Shown here piece after piece: positions 11,150 through 22,629 of a stretch of DNA of 64,000 nucleotides. The DNA is taken from the NCBI GenBank assembly GCA_905250025.1, contig CAJNOJ010000391.1, positions 1 through 64,000 on the forward strand, written 5' to 3'. The stretch's first letter is position 1, and every line of letters begins with the position of its first letter. A model generated the notes under the pieces. It was not told the DNA's origin. It ran no database searches and saw nothing but the letters and a program-made list of their open reading frames with translations. A program made the position numbers and the translations under genes. Source of the stretch: Adineta ricciae (lineage: Eukaryota > Rotifera > Eurotatoria > Adinetida > Adinetidae).

Positions 11150-12737
11150 ATAGTTCATCTTTGTATGATAGTTTTTGAAGCAGTCAACCAGACACAGAGG
11201 TGCATCGCAGTCGGAACACATATATTGTGTATCGCGTCGAATACTATGAGATGTGCACACTACATATCTGCGTCGAGGTTTTTCTGCTAGCTGTGATGTT
11301 TGTGCGATCAACGATGGAAAATGCCGGGCAGTGAGATGAAGAGGAGAAAGTCTTATTGATGACCTTCCAATAGTAATTTGGTCTTTGTGGTCCGAACTTC
11401 GTCAAACTTTCTCTGATGAGATCAAGTCGACAATCAGATAATTGAGGCGAAATATTATTCTGCATTTTATAAATTATAAATGCATTATAAATAGTCATAT
11501 CTAATAAATGAAAAAAAAGTTTTTTGTACCGTTTTATTGATTTTCTTGTACATTCGGAAAACGAAATTTGCATATCGGTATGATCAATAGCACCCATGTC
11601 TTTAGTATATTCAAGAATACAAACAGATTTACGGATTACTTGTTCAGTTTGCCGGTCTACTTTGTTTGTATCTGTATATGATGGCGAATGAATTGTTGAA
11701 GGCATATAAACATCTCTTTTGTCCTTCCATTTCAGTGCAAGTAAGACATTTGTATGAGAGTATTGGCTTTCACCTCTTTTCAACCCATTTGATAGAGATG
11801 GTAATCCTTTCCTATTTTTGCGAACAGTACCGCATGCACCAGTTTTCTTCCGATGTAGATGTTCAAAAGGTGCTGGACTTGTATACCAATTATCGACATA
11901 TAAGTGGTGCCCTTTATTCAAATAATGTTGTATTAGCGTCATTACAATAGATCCACTCAATTTCAGTCCAGGTGTAATTTGATACTCTGTATTGGCTCCT
12001 GTGTAAATGATAAAATCTAGGATAAATATAGTTTCACAATCGACGAGCTCAAATAGTTTGATCCCAAATCGATCGTGTTTGGATGGAATGTACTATCTAA
12101 ACCCAAGTCTTCCTCTCCATAACATGATACTTTCATAAATGCAGAGATTTTGTGTTGGACTGATACAACTGGAAAACTTCTTTTTCAATTGATCTATGCT
12201 TGGGTTTAGCTTTTCGAGACGGTTGTTTTCAGAAATTTCATCATCATTGACAAAGTGTAGGTAATGTAGAATGTCTAAATATCTATTTCTTGTAAAATAC
12301 TGACCAAAAATAGGTGTGGATAATAAAGGATCAGTGCTCCAATAATCATTAATTGTATTTTTCCTGATAATGCCAGTAAGAATTGTGATTACAAGAAAGA
12401 TATACATTTCCACTGAGGTTATATCTTGCCAGCTAGACATGTGCTGTCGATCACCCACTGGATTCTGAGAATAATAGCGATTTGTTTCGTCGACTATACG
12501 CTTCATCATATCGTCATCGAAAAAAAAATGAAAATAATCCAGTGGTGTTTTTCCAAGCAATAGAATCGTATCTTGTAAGCCTGGTTTACCGTTAAACTCA
12601 GGTATCAATGGTATAAATGTTCCGCATGTCCGTTGACGTTCAGCTGTGTCTTCTTCATCAGCAGAGTCAATAGATAGAGAATTGAAATTTGTTAAGACTT
12701 CATCTTTTGATGATAAATCCGAATGAGAATTATCCAC
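11150..12737 (-). pseudogene. piggyBac-type transposase, degraded
   Basis: The reading starts at 12737 (MDNSHSDLSSKDEV). It keeps the DDE_Tnp_1_7 landmarks: DYFHFFFDDDM, an N-terminal helical region, ELVDCETIF followed by IIYTG (first D region), YVDNWYTS (second D) and GAIDHTDMQ (third D). An in-frame TAG at 12093-12095 replaces the usual Gln before YIPSK. Near 11280 a one-base shift separates the core from a C-terminal cysteine-rich finger that is still readable in the next frame down to about 11150 (YMCSDCDAPLC). At least two lesions make it non-functional as written. The element's inverted repeats and TTAA duplications were not securely found. Confidence 0.85.
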
Positions 12738-13074
12738 AATTTCTCCTATTTAATTCTCAACCAAACGTCGTTTTTTTTAACCAGCCATATTGAAAATGTG
12801 TCAGATTGATTCTTGATCTAGATAGATACACTTGAGCAAAGAAGGTTTTCTTTATTCTTTCTCTCTCTTCTATTGTGTTATTCGACCAGCATATATATAC
12901 TACAAGTTAGAAACTAAAAGAAACTACTAGATTACATGCATGGTCTAGAACTGACTAGAAATTTACATAAAACTGACGCAATCGGAAGAATTTAGAAGAA
13001 AATGAAATAAAATGGATTGAAAGATAAGAACGAAAAAGACGACTGTACTGACACCAACTAGAATAATCAGAAAT
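12738..13074. other. Spacer between transposon remnants
   Basis: AT-rich DNA between the piggyBac remnant and the LINE remnant. The last part (about 12960-13074) is probably degraded LINE sequence, since the frame upstream of 13075 partly continues. I see no other gene. Confidence 0.4.
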
Positions 13075-13660
13075 ATGGATGAAATGTACGTGAGTGAAAA
13101 TATCAACAGAAAGAAAAAATATATCAGTGTGATACACATATGGAATAACAAGAAATTGAGGATAGAAAACAAGCTAAGAGTTCTAAATACATGTGTGTTC
13201 AGCGTCCTATTATACGCATCAGAGACTTGGACTCTAAAAGGAGCAGACAGGAAAAAACTATTGGTTTTTGAAATGAAATGTTACCGACGAATTCTAAAAA
13301 TAAATTGGCAAGATATGGTACGAAACGAAGACATCCGAAAAAGGATATCAAGAGACGAGACTATAATAGACACCATCAAGAAGAGAAAACTCAGGTTATT
13401 CGGTCACATCTGTAGAATGGACGATAGTAGATTACTGGCACATGTAGTATTTGGTAAAATAGAGGGTAAGTCTCGACGGGGGTGTCCATGTAGAGAGTGG
13501 CTGGATGACATAACAGAGTGGTGTCAACGCAGTGGACAGGATCTGTTCCATCTTGCGCAAGACCGACGAGCGTGGAAAAATCTGATCCCGTAAAATGGTT
13601 GGCCCGAACGGGCGCTAAGCCTATGGGACATGATGATGATGATGATAGATCAGCAGTAAT
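13075..13660 (+). mobile_element. Non-LTR retrotransposon (LINE) 3' fragment
   Basis: The ORF at 13075-13593 is the C-terminal part of a non-LTR reverse transcriptase: LYASETWTLKG, CYRRILKINWQD, RLFGHICRMDD and SRRGCPCREWLDDI are the usual post-palm landmarks. The stop is followed by a short 3' UTR and a (ATG)n simple-sequence tail at about 13631-13650, typical of LINE 3' ends. The 5' part (endonuclease and RT palm) is missing, so the copy is 5'-truncated. The tail runs directly into mariner sequence on the other strand, which suggests that the LINE landed in the mariner copy. Confidence 0.8.
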
Positions 13661-14327
13661 GGTGTAACCATTTGGTAGAAATTCCCAATGAACAACTCCT
13701 TTAATACTCCACTAGACACTCAGCATAAACTTCTTAGCATGTGGATCAGTCTTCGATGTTGGTACGCCTGTTTGACAAGTGCTCAACCACGGACGTCTAC
13801 GCGTGTAATTAACATACAACACCCACTTCTCATCGTCAGTAATGAGATTGGATAATCATTGGTAATTGCGATGAGATGTGATTAGATCCATACATATATC
13901 AACTCTGTGTTGCAGTTGATGTGATGATAATTCATGAGGTATCCATAATCCGTATTTCCAGGTCTTGCCTAATTCGTTCAGATGTTTTTCCAGCGTAGTA
14001 TGAGAACACTCAAGCCGCTCTGCTAAACATCGTAAAGTCAATCGAGGATCTTCTTCGACAAGCTACTTTAAAAGATACATATCCAGTTCCGTTGGTCTAC
14101 CGGATCGAGGTAGCTCGTCGAGTTCTAAATCTCCCATTCTTGAAATGATTGAAGCAACGTTGCGCGGTACGAGTGAAGAATAGGCTCCGGCTCATTGTAT
14201 TGCATATGTTGTTGGCTGCTTCCATTGCTTTGTGGCCCAAACGAAATTCGCAAAGTAAAAGCACGCGAATCTCTTTATGAAAAAGATCCATATCGATGAT
14301 TTTTTTTATTATTCGAAAAACATTCAT
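13661..14327 (-). pseudogene. Tc1/mariner transposase, N-terminal remnant
   Basis: Read from 14327 downwards: CEFRLGHKAMEAANNIC and RTAQRCFNHFKNG are the first helix-turn-helix of mariner transposases. After a frame break, TLRCLAERLECSHTTLEKHL is the second HTH, followed by WIPHELSSHQLQHRVDIC. Then TDDEKWVLYVN carries the first catalytic Asp, and YTITADLY follows near 13670. Internal stops and frame changes plus loss of the C-terminal catalytic region make it dead. The truncation point coincides with the LINE tail. Confidence 0.8.
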
Positions 14328-14440
14328 GTCCTATATATATATATCCTTAGTATGGAAACTTCTAGAACTTTCTAGGTTATTCTACAAGATTTTAGAAAAA
14401 AAACGCCAGAACTTAGTTGACAACCCAATATAATAAATTG
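14328..14440. other. AT-rich spacer with (TA)n run
   Basis: A short (TA) tract near 14333-14343 follows the mariner start; the mariner 5' terminus probably lies here but no inverted repeat was confirmed. Confidence 0.3.
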
Positions 14441-15000
14441 GGATTATCCTGAACGATTGTTTTGTCGCCACTGGAACAGATTGTGTCAGTGGTTGTGGTC
14501 GAGGAATAGTTGGAACTGCACTTTTCTTTAATGAAGTGAATGAAATACCATAAAATGTTACTCTTCGTTCGGTCAAATTAAAATTATTTGAAGTTATTAG
14601 TGGTCCATATGACCTACGGAATTGTATGGGTATGAATACTACACAACCAAACGATTTATGGATAGAAAGAATTACATTACCACGTCATGTAAATATAACA
14701 AACTGAAATAACTAACCAACTATGATTACAGTTAATGCTGCAACAATTTCAGGTATAAGTTTATGGATTGAATACAATCCAGTGATTGATGTTAGTGCCT
14801 TAGTTAAAGATATGTTCGCATTTGGTCAGTCAAACTATGTTTTCATGCTAAAATGTAAAGTAGAACAACCATGTAGAACCATGACATTCTATTCATTTGG
14901 TAATCCACGAATTCAATTACGACTAAAACTTGATTTCGATAAACTGGACGACAACGACAAGTACTACTGCACAAAAGATAAATATAGCAAATACAAATAA
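14441..15000 (+). pseudogene. Degraded secreted-type gene, family unknown
   Basis: One frame reads DCFVATGTDCVSGCGRGIVG, meets a stop, then continues through VISGPYDLRNCMGM and NDLWIERITLPRHVN to another stop. The frame at 14722-15000 continues with similar style (ISLWIEYNPVIDVSALVKD ... CRTMTFYSFGNPRIQL). Cysteine-rich, beta-like composition suggests an extracellular protein. At least two in-frame stops separate the parts, so it is either broken or has short introns I could not place. I do not recognise the family. Confidence 0.35.
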
Positions 15001-16383
15001 AAAGAACTATTTGAGAGTATAGATTATTTTAATATTAATATTTTTTCCATCAAATCAATATTACATTTATGAGAATTGATAAATGAAAAAAAGAAATGTT
15101 TCAACAGTTTAAGGGTAGCATATATACATAATTGCATGTTTAAAAGACGATTTTGAATATAATAACTAAAACTATTTATAATAACATAGAAAGTACGAAA
15201 TTGAATATCAACAATATTTGATGAAGAATTTGTATCGACTTATTGATAGATTAGAACAATAAGTTAATAAAACATTTCATTTATTTGTCTAATAGAATTT
15301 GGATGAATATGTAATAAATTTTGAAATAATAATTTCTAAGTATCCATTTCAAAATAACAAGAATTCTGAAGATATTAGAAAATGAGAGATTGTTTAATAT
15401 ATAATGAATTTTCAACTTTCTTTCTTAAGAATATTTTTTATTATATTCTACGTAATATTCCCGTTATCTTCATGAACATTAAAAAGATTTTCTAAATGAT
15501 AAATATCAGTTTATTTTAATTCTCATTCAAACTAAAAAAAATATTCATTTGTTGAATAGAATACTTGAACAATATGTGTTCATTGATTTAGTTTTTATGG
15601 AGATGATTTTATTATTGTTATTAGTTTATTAGATGAATTAATAAGATTTAATATAAATAAACTATTTGAAGTAAAATCTCATAAAACAAAACAATAATCT
15701 GTATCCTTGGAAAAGAAAAAAACTATTCGAACAAATAATTTCTATGAAAAAAGGAAATTTAATTATTTGTTCTATTGATGTACGAATAAGAATTTTGCCA
15801 TCATTAAGATTATATGATCTAATCCATATTAAGATCTTAAATGGATAATCAAGAAAAAATAAAAGAGTTAGAAAATCATCTGAATCATCAGTTTTCATAT
15901 TGAAAATAATTTATAAATATTCATCAATTATAAATATAGATTAGAATTTGAAAGAAAAGGATTCAAATCGAATCACGTTGCCATTTCAAGAAAGAAAATT
16001 TCATTTTAATATTATTAATTTTATTATACTAAAATGAACAACTTTCTCAATTGAAATTATATAAACAGCCGATTATTTCTCATCACAGAAAACAAATTAA
16101 ATTTAAGGTTTCTAAAAGTATTCATTTTGTAATATTTTTTTGTGATAGATTTTTTATGATGAATAAATAAATTATGTAAAATAAACTGCTAATAAAAAAA
16201 TATGATCACCAATAAAACTGTTCTCGGGAAAAACAGGCAGAGGAGGATAAAATAATTTTCTACACGAAGACGGATCGGAGCCCGCGGGGTATCAAAAAAA
16301 TGCTGTTCCACACGCCTCTGATTCAAATAAGAATTATATAAGTCGATCATCAGTCGATAATGAAATAGTTATATAAAGCGATT
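15001..16383. other. AT-rich gene-poor DNA
   Basis: Very AT-rich sequence with many stops in all frames. The only long ORF (15662-15898, minus) has low-complexity hydrophobic content and no recognisable motif. Nothing else supported. Confidence 0.5.
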
Positions 16384-18012
16384 TTAACATAAATTTAAAA
16401 GAATATTTAAAGTATCTTTTCCTTCAGAAGTAACAGCAATATCTATTTTGCCATCAAGATTAAAATCTCCTGTTGCTATTGCAAGGATTTCAGGATCAGT
16501 TTGAAATGTTTGATAGGGGAGAAATGTTCCATCTTGATTATTCAAAAAGATATAAATGAAGTTATCCTTATAATTCGAAGCAATAATATCCATAAATGAA
16601 TCATTATTTAAATCAGCTACTGCAACTGGCATTGGCCTACCGCCAATATAATACGTATCGCGTTTATAAAACTGTCCTTGTCCATCATTAAACAAAACAC
16701 TAACGCTGGATGAACCATGATTAGCAACAATAATATCGACGAATTCATCATTATTTAAATCAGCAGTTGTCATTCCCCATGGTTCAACTCCAGCTAGATA
16801 CTTTTTTCGCCGTNAAATGAGGGTGAGTGTATTTATTTACATATACATTCTTTTTGTAGTCATTCCCTGTAATCCTTTTTTATCATTTATGTAAACACTT
16901 ATTGTATTATCACTATAATCAGTAACAGCAAAATCATCATCTGTATCATTATCAAAATCTGCAACTGACACAGCCGTACAATCATGTCCAGCTTGATATA
17001 TTTTTGTATACTTAAATCTTGAATTAGAATAATCGTAGAAAATAGTTACAGAAGCATCATAACCATTAACAACAACAATGTCCGATAGTGAGTTATGATT
17101 AAAATCTGATATATCAACCCAATATGGATAATATTCGATTCGATAATATTGAGTAAAATGGTTTTCTATTGAACTAAAACGGCGATTTCCATGATTAATG
17201 AAAATTCCAAATGTATTTGTGTGACGAAAAGGTATTATTATATCCGATTTATTATCATGATTTATATCTTTAATTGCAACATAAACAGGAGGTGAGTGAC
17301 TTGTACGTACTTCTGCTAGTTGAAATGCTCCATTTCCGATACCATAATAAAATCCAACACTAGCATTACTTCGAAAAGCAACAACAATATCAAGATATGG
17401 ATCTTCATCTAAATAACCAGTACTAAGTGACCATGGAGCTCTGTTGGCTGAATAAGTTGAATAATTTGAAACTTTTAATGGATTACAGGGAATGACTACA
17501 AAAAGAATGTATATGTAAATAAATCACTCCGAATGCAGTTAACAGTTACCACGAGAAATATTACTTGGCTTTGACGTTATCACTAAATAAAATCATTTCT
17601 AATCATGTTAAATGTTTTGTTTTTTTACTTTCTGTGGAGATTAATTTCACTCGAGTTGTTCTTGTAGATCTTTGTGAGATGATCGTGGTTTCTAAAAATA
17701 GTTCATAATGAGGGTGAGTGTATTTTTCTCACACAAAAACCGCCACCCACACTCTCAAAACTTGTCCTTACCAATATGAGGTTTGTCGTCAATGACGAAG
17801 GATACTGATTGAATACGAATAAATATAATGAAAAATATAATTATAATAAAGATGGAGATTGTCATTAAAAACCAAATCCAAAGAAGAAACCGAGATTGCC
17901 TTGATACATGAATTTCTTTTCTATGAATTATTGTTTAAATAAAAAATATTAAATTAATAACTAGATACTACTTTGAAGAAGAAGAGGCGGTTTGATCTGA
18001 TGATTGTTCCAT
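16384..18012 (-). CDS. FG-GAP/VCBS repeat membrane protein, broken by assembly
   Basis: Exon 1 (18012-17972) starts MEQSSDQTASSSS. Exon 2 (17920-17772) encodes a signal anchor (RFLLWIWFLMTISIFIIIIF). Exon 3 starts at 17495 and runs into FG-GAP/VCBS repeats: calcium-binding loops of the form DxDxDxxxD, such as DEDPYLDIVV, NHDNKSDIII, NHNSLSDIVV, DNDTDDDFAV, then, past the N at 16814, NNDEFVDIIV, NNDSFMDIIA, NLDGKIDIAV, ending at 16384. The probable product is a type II membrane protein with an integrin-alpha-like beta-propeller outside the cell. Between about 16877 and 16814 the frame meets a short inverted copy of 17483-17527 and a stop, then the N; I treat that as a contig-end artefact within one gene. 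A pseudogene is the alternative. Confidence 0.65.
16815..16877. other. Fold-back contig-end sequence beside a single N
   Basis: About 45 nt (16833-16877) are the reverse complement of 17483-17527 in the same gene. They lie directly beside the single N at 16814 and interrupt an otherwise continuous FG-GAP frame. A hairpin-type assembly error is the simplest explanation. Confidence 0.55.
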
Positions 18013-20729
18013 TTCTGTTCTATAAGGATGGAAATAGACCAATATCATTGATAAATCGCTTTTCAACAGCTTAAACTATATGCAGATGATATGTCTCGAA
18101 AGCGAGGGTGAGGGTGAAAAGACTGGATAAAATTTTGCCAAGTAGAGGATTAGTTCTATCCTAGGATAGCTTGAGTAGATTGAGCGAGACTAATCAGTTC
18201 TACAGAAAAATCGACTCATTTAGAAAACGTTACTGCGAACAAAGACTATAGACTGTTTTGATATATTTCTGTAAAAGCTTTTTCTCTCTGTTGCATAGAA
18301 AAAAGTATACTTGTCGTTAGTTTTCATGTAAAAAATTTTCAATTGTCTATCTTGGGTAACATCTGACTTCTCTTTACTTTTCTATGCATTACTCAATAGT
18401 TAAGTGTATTCCAATAAAAAAGGAAACGCGAAATTAAAATCATTCTCATTCTATATCAATTTTCAACAAGTTAGTACAACCGTATACAATGCTACGGCAG
18501 TGTTTGCTATGTTTTTCTGTCTGATTAACATAATAGAAAGCGTTTCTAATCTACATATTCGTATCTTTTTTGAGGGTGAGGATGAACCAAATGAGGAGTA
18601 ATCTTTTGTGTTAGTTAAATGCTAATCTGAATTGATCATTTACGCGTCACAATAAAAAATATCGTATATACTGTTGAAAAAGAATGCTCTTTGCTATACA
18701 AAGTATATTCAACAACGCAATAAAGTAATCTTTTCATTGGAACATCTGCTGCAAAACACAACATTAAAATCATGCGTAAATAAAAATAATACACTCGCTT
18801 CCTTTACGAGGATTAATTTTCAAAAAGATAATATCAAATATGAGTAGGTTGTAGCAACACAACCCTATGAAAATATTAAAAGTTTTTAAGCAGAATACAG
18901 AAACAAATTGTCTCAGTCAATATTTCAACAAAATTATCGTTAAAAACACAATGAAAATCAGGATTCTTTAAAAAAAAAGAAATGAAACGTTTCTGAGAGT
19001 AAAATATTTAAATAAATTCTTTGTCATAGTTTATGGTAATTTTTCGGATCTAATAGAAGCTCTCCCAAGGACTTATAACATGTAGAGGGGTTTGGTAACT
19101 CTAGGTGTCCTCGTCGTGAACTTGTTTCACTGTATTATTACTTCTTTTTGTGTAGATCATATTCGTTTCTTCTTCGGTTTAGGTTTTACTGCGAAGCAAA
19201 AAGCATGATGCAAATGGAATTGAGGAGTTTTTGGAATATTAACTTCATATTACTAGCCTATTTCACACAAATCCTTTTGCTTTTAATAAACTTTGATTTT
19301 TAGTGTGCTCAAAAGGTGAGTGCACTACTAGAATCGGTCTGCATGTCCGCCTGGCCAGCTATTCATTTACACGATAACTTTCGACAGAGGAACCACATCA
19401 TGCTGAAATTTTTCTACAGTTCAGTCTCATTAATATCTCAGTGTAGTTAGAAGATGAGAACGATCCGTCAAGAAATGGTTCGTTATCGAAAAAATAGTGG
19501 TTTTTGACCAGACCAACCCTGTGGACGTGGATATAGAGATTTTTCAAAATTATTTGCAATATGTATGTAAATCCACTCAGTTTTTAACACTGATTCTAAA
19601 TCTGATGTTAGTTTCGACTCAAATTTGTATTTTCTAATCGAATATCGCTTGAAAAGGTCTCAAAACACATAAAAACTGCATCCAGAAACCGAACTACTCA
19701 GGTACGTCCCAGAGGATATATTTTTTGGATACTTCAAATACCTGATTTTATAGCTAGTTAAACGGGTTTTCGAAGAGTAAAACAAGAATTCAATGGCTAA
19801 CAAAACTGATGTCTCTACCTACCATAGATTCTTTACAGATTCACGAGGTGAGTAGCAGTCTAATTCGAGTTTTAATATAAATGAAGATTTCAAAAATATA
19901 TTTTTGCATGGAACAGATGCTGAAAAAAGACATAGTTTTACTTATAGCTATAATTCATATTTAAACATAGCTGCATCTGTATATGTGAGCTGTAATTAAG
20001 TAAGATTATAATAAATCTATTCCTATTTCTACAGACGAGTATATGAATGAGCTATAAATGTATCAAATGAAAACTATATCTAGCCCAACTATACACTAAA
20101 TGTTTAGTTTTCGTTTTGCTCATTTATTTTCGAACTCGAATGAGGCAGCTCACGTTTTTTTATGATACATTCCTTCTTATATCTATCTGAACGACAGCTG
20201 CTAGTATTTTACCCTTTATTTTTTTGTATAGAATCATTGACGTAGTGTAGAAGCAGGATAAAAGNNNNNNNNNNNNNNNNNNNNNNNNNNNNNNNNNNNN
20301 NNNNNNNNNNNNNNNNNNNNNNNNNNNNNNNNNNNNNNNNNNNNNNNNNNNNNNNNNNNNNNNCGATACACGGGAAGATCCTTTAATGGTTCCGTAGAAA
20401 TTTTTATTGCGTTTTTGTAATCGTGAACCTGTCTGAAGACTTTTTCGTAACCACGGAACTTTTTTTGAGAGTTCAGCAAAGCACTAATTTTTTTTAGAGT
20501 GTTCGCAGCACATATAACTCTCGGATAAAATCCGAAGTTTCTGCATTTATTTTATTTTATGTAAAAATCAATTACATATTAATTCCAGTATGACTTTCGT
20601 TTTATATGTATTTGCTTTACACAGCTTCGGAAAATATGGAATCTAAACTTCATATGAACTAAAACTTTCTCAAACACTAAATCTATTTCTATGAATGACA
20701 GACGGTAAAGAAAGTATGAAATGAAATTC
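18013..20729. other. Gene-poor AT-rich stretch including a 99-N gap
   Basis: Contains the run of Ns at 20265-20363. The ORF at 18404-18601 and the Ns-spanning minus ORF show no homology features. I see nothing else I can name. Confidence 0.5.
20265..20363. other. Assembly gap (99 N)
   Basis: A run of 99 N; true length unknown. Confidence 0.98.
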
Positions 20730-20737
20730 TTATACAC

Positions 20738-20903
20738 TGGGGGTAGACAAACTCTAGCTCATGAACTTCGTTCAAATGAACTAAAGAACCGATAAAACAG
20801 CTCATTTGAACAAATTGAACTGTTAGAACAGTTCACTTCGCGAGCTGACCTTTATTTCAAAAAGTGAGCGGTTCTGAACTAGAATGAACTTTGTCTACCC
20901 CTG
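20738..20903. mobile_element. hAT-like MITE, about 166 bp
   Basis: The left end GGGGGTAGACAAAC (from 20739) and the right end TTTGTCTACCCCTG (to 20903) are inverted repeats of the CAGGGGTAGxCAAA type seen at hAT termini. They are flanked by candidate 8-bp target duplications, ttatacac (20730-20737) and ttacacac (20904-20911), differing at one base. The interior has no ORF and contains imperfect repeats of gttcatttgaac-like sequence. A non-autonomous hAT element is the best reading. Confidence 0.65.
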
Positions 20904-20920
20904 TTACACACTTAATCTTC

Positions 20921-22231
20921 ATGTATTATTATTTTATTTTAGTGGTAAACAATCGACGATTTATCTCTAATTCATTTCATAAATGCGAACTTTTTCTTCT
21001 AACTTTCAATTTATTTCCATCGATTCCTCCCACTACTGACGAACATAAACTTCGTAAACAGCGTATTTCTACAAGATTGTTTATTTCTCTTTTAACAATA
21101 TCATTATCCATTCTTCTTTTATATAATTCATTGATCAATATTGCACAGACTATTCAGGTGGAAAAACCATCTCCTCAACAATATTTTCAACTTTATCATA
21201 AATATGGTCAAGCATTAACATGCGATTGTACAGAAATATCTATCAACTATAAAAAATTCATTGATATTCAACATACTTTACATCAAGTATGTCAAAGTGA
21301 TTTTGTCACACAAAAATGGATCAATTATCTTAACATACCCTTTGGTGACGATCTGGTAGATGGCACGAACTTTCGAGTGGTAGGGTCATTTATATTTCAA
21401 GTTTTAAATACATTATGTTCCCTTGTGAATGAGACAATATCAAATCGTTTAACTCAATTCTATTCAAATCAATATATAAGTGCGTCTTTGATACCATCAG
21501 ATGTATTGGAATCTCAAACTAAAACATTCATTTCTCAATTTATATCATCATCAATTAACGACTTTTTATTATCATTGAGTATAATGCGAAATACCACGCA
21601 AAGCAATGCTTTAGTTTCTGCACTATTTACTAATTTTAAGTTCGAATATGACTCAAAATGGAAATTCGTGGATTCATATTCCCGTATATTTAGTGAATGT
21701 GCATGTGCTGCATCAGCTAGATGCGTTGTTGCAGCCACAATCCCTGATTTTTATGATACAAAACCACTTTTTTCAATACCTGGTCTATATGTTGGATGTT
21801 ATGCAATTGAAGCATTACTTCAATCGAATCTTCAATGTTTTTATGATAATAATTGTGTAAAGAGATTGAAATCCTATTTCACTGAATCTATACCAATGAA
21901 TGTTACAGCTCTTAATGTATCGTTATCTAATCATTTTCGGATGAATTCAACAATTGAAAGTATTCTTAATGAATTGATGGTTGAAGAATGGAAATCATCA
22001 ACTACATATGAAAAATATTATAATGAATGTCAACCAGCCATATGTAGTTATACAGAGTTAGCAAAAAATGGTGTAGTTTATATTGTAACCATAGTAATTG
22101 GATTAATTGGTGGTTTGATTACTGTTCTGAAAATTTTAGTACCCGGATTAGTTACGTTTATAAGCAATATGAAAAGGCGCCAAAGTACACGTATTGGTAA
22201 GACAAGAAATAGGTTTGCTATGATTATCTAA
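20921..22231 (+). CDS. Two-TM cysteine-rich membrane protein (bdelloid family), start uncertain
   Basis: Reliable coding begins around FPSIPPTTDEHKLRKQRIST. It is followed by a TM segment (RLFISLLTISLSILLLYNSL), a large extracellular part with paired cysteines (CDCTEISINY, QVCQSDF, CACAASARCVV, CFYDNNC) and a second TM near the C-terminus (VVYIVTIVIGLIGGLITVLKIL) after ECQPAICSY. The topology resembles DEG/ENaC channels, and the ECxPxxCxY then TM arrangement is reminiscent of their ends, but no clear selectivity filter is seen, so the resemblance stays tentative. I know such proteins as a large uncharacterised rotifer family. A strong acceptor (tattttattttag) at about 20943 suggests the true N-terminus is in an upstream exon, perhaps beyond the adjoining MITE. 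Confidence 0.65.
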   Translation: MYYYFILVVNNRRFISNSFHKCELFLLTFNLFPSIPPTTDEHKLRKQRISTRLFISLLTISLSILLLYNSLINIAQTIQVEKPSPQQYFQLYHKYGQALTCDCTEISINYKKFIDIQHTLHQVCQSDFVTQKWINYLNIPFGDDLVDGTNFRVVGSFIFQVLNTLCSLVNETISNRLTQFYSNQYISASLIPSDVLESQTKTFISQFISSSINDFLLSLSIMRNTTQSNALVSALFTNFKFEYDSKWKFVDSYSRIFSECACAASARCVVAATIPDFYDTKPLFSIPGLYVGCYAIEALLQSNLQCFYDNNCVKRLKSYFTESIPMNVTALNVSLSNHFRMNSTIESILNELMVEEWKSSTTYEKYYNECQPAICSYTELAKNGVVYIVTIVIGLIGGLITVLKILVPGLVTFISNMKRRQSTRIGKTRNRFAMII

Positions 22232-22449
22232 CGAAATCTTGTCAGTTTTCTGATTTCATGTTTAAAACTTCTTTAACATTGCGAAAAAGTAACGTTCATC
22301 TTATACGAACTGAAACATAATGAGCTTAAAGGAAGAGCATGTTATTTTGATGATATGAGATAAATTCTTTGGAATATAAATAATCACGATACTTATTATA
22401 TAGCATAATCTTACTTCAGTACAGTAGTGTCAAACTCGAAAGTTGAATT
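22232..22449. other. 3' flank of the two-TM gene
   Basis: AT-rich spacer leading into the minisatellite; nothing else seen. Confidence 0.5.
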
Positions 22450-22628
22450 CAGTTATTCAACTATTACTTCAGTTATTCAACTATTGTACTTGAATACCTG
22501 AAGTTTCAGTTATTCAGTTATTCAGTTATTCAACTATTGTACTTGAATACCTGAAGTTTCAGTTATTCAGTTATTCAGTTATTCAACTATTGTACTTGAA
22601 TACCTGAAGTTTCAGTTATTCAGTTATT
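22450..22628. repeat. 53-bp minisatellite, about 3 copies, ending at a single N
   Basis: The unit containing caactattgtacttgaata recurs at 22478, 22531 and 22584 (exact 53-bp spacing). It holds an internal 8-bp subrepeat (ttattcag). The array ends at the N at 22629, so the true copy number is unknown and the assembly probably collapsed here. Confidence 0.9.
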
Positions 22629-22629
22629 N

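Noticed and set aside
11666..11950. 94-aa plus-strand ORF
   Set aside because: Antisense of the piggyBac transposase.
14382..14576. 64-aa minus ORF
   Set aside because: The plus strand here reads as a degraded cysteine-rich coding region, which explains the open frame better.
20891..20920. Start of the two-TM gene at 20891
   Set aside because: That position is TTG inside the MITE terminus; the first ATG in frame is 20921 and the true start may be upstream.
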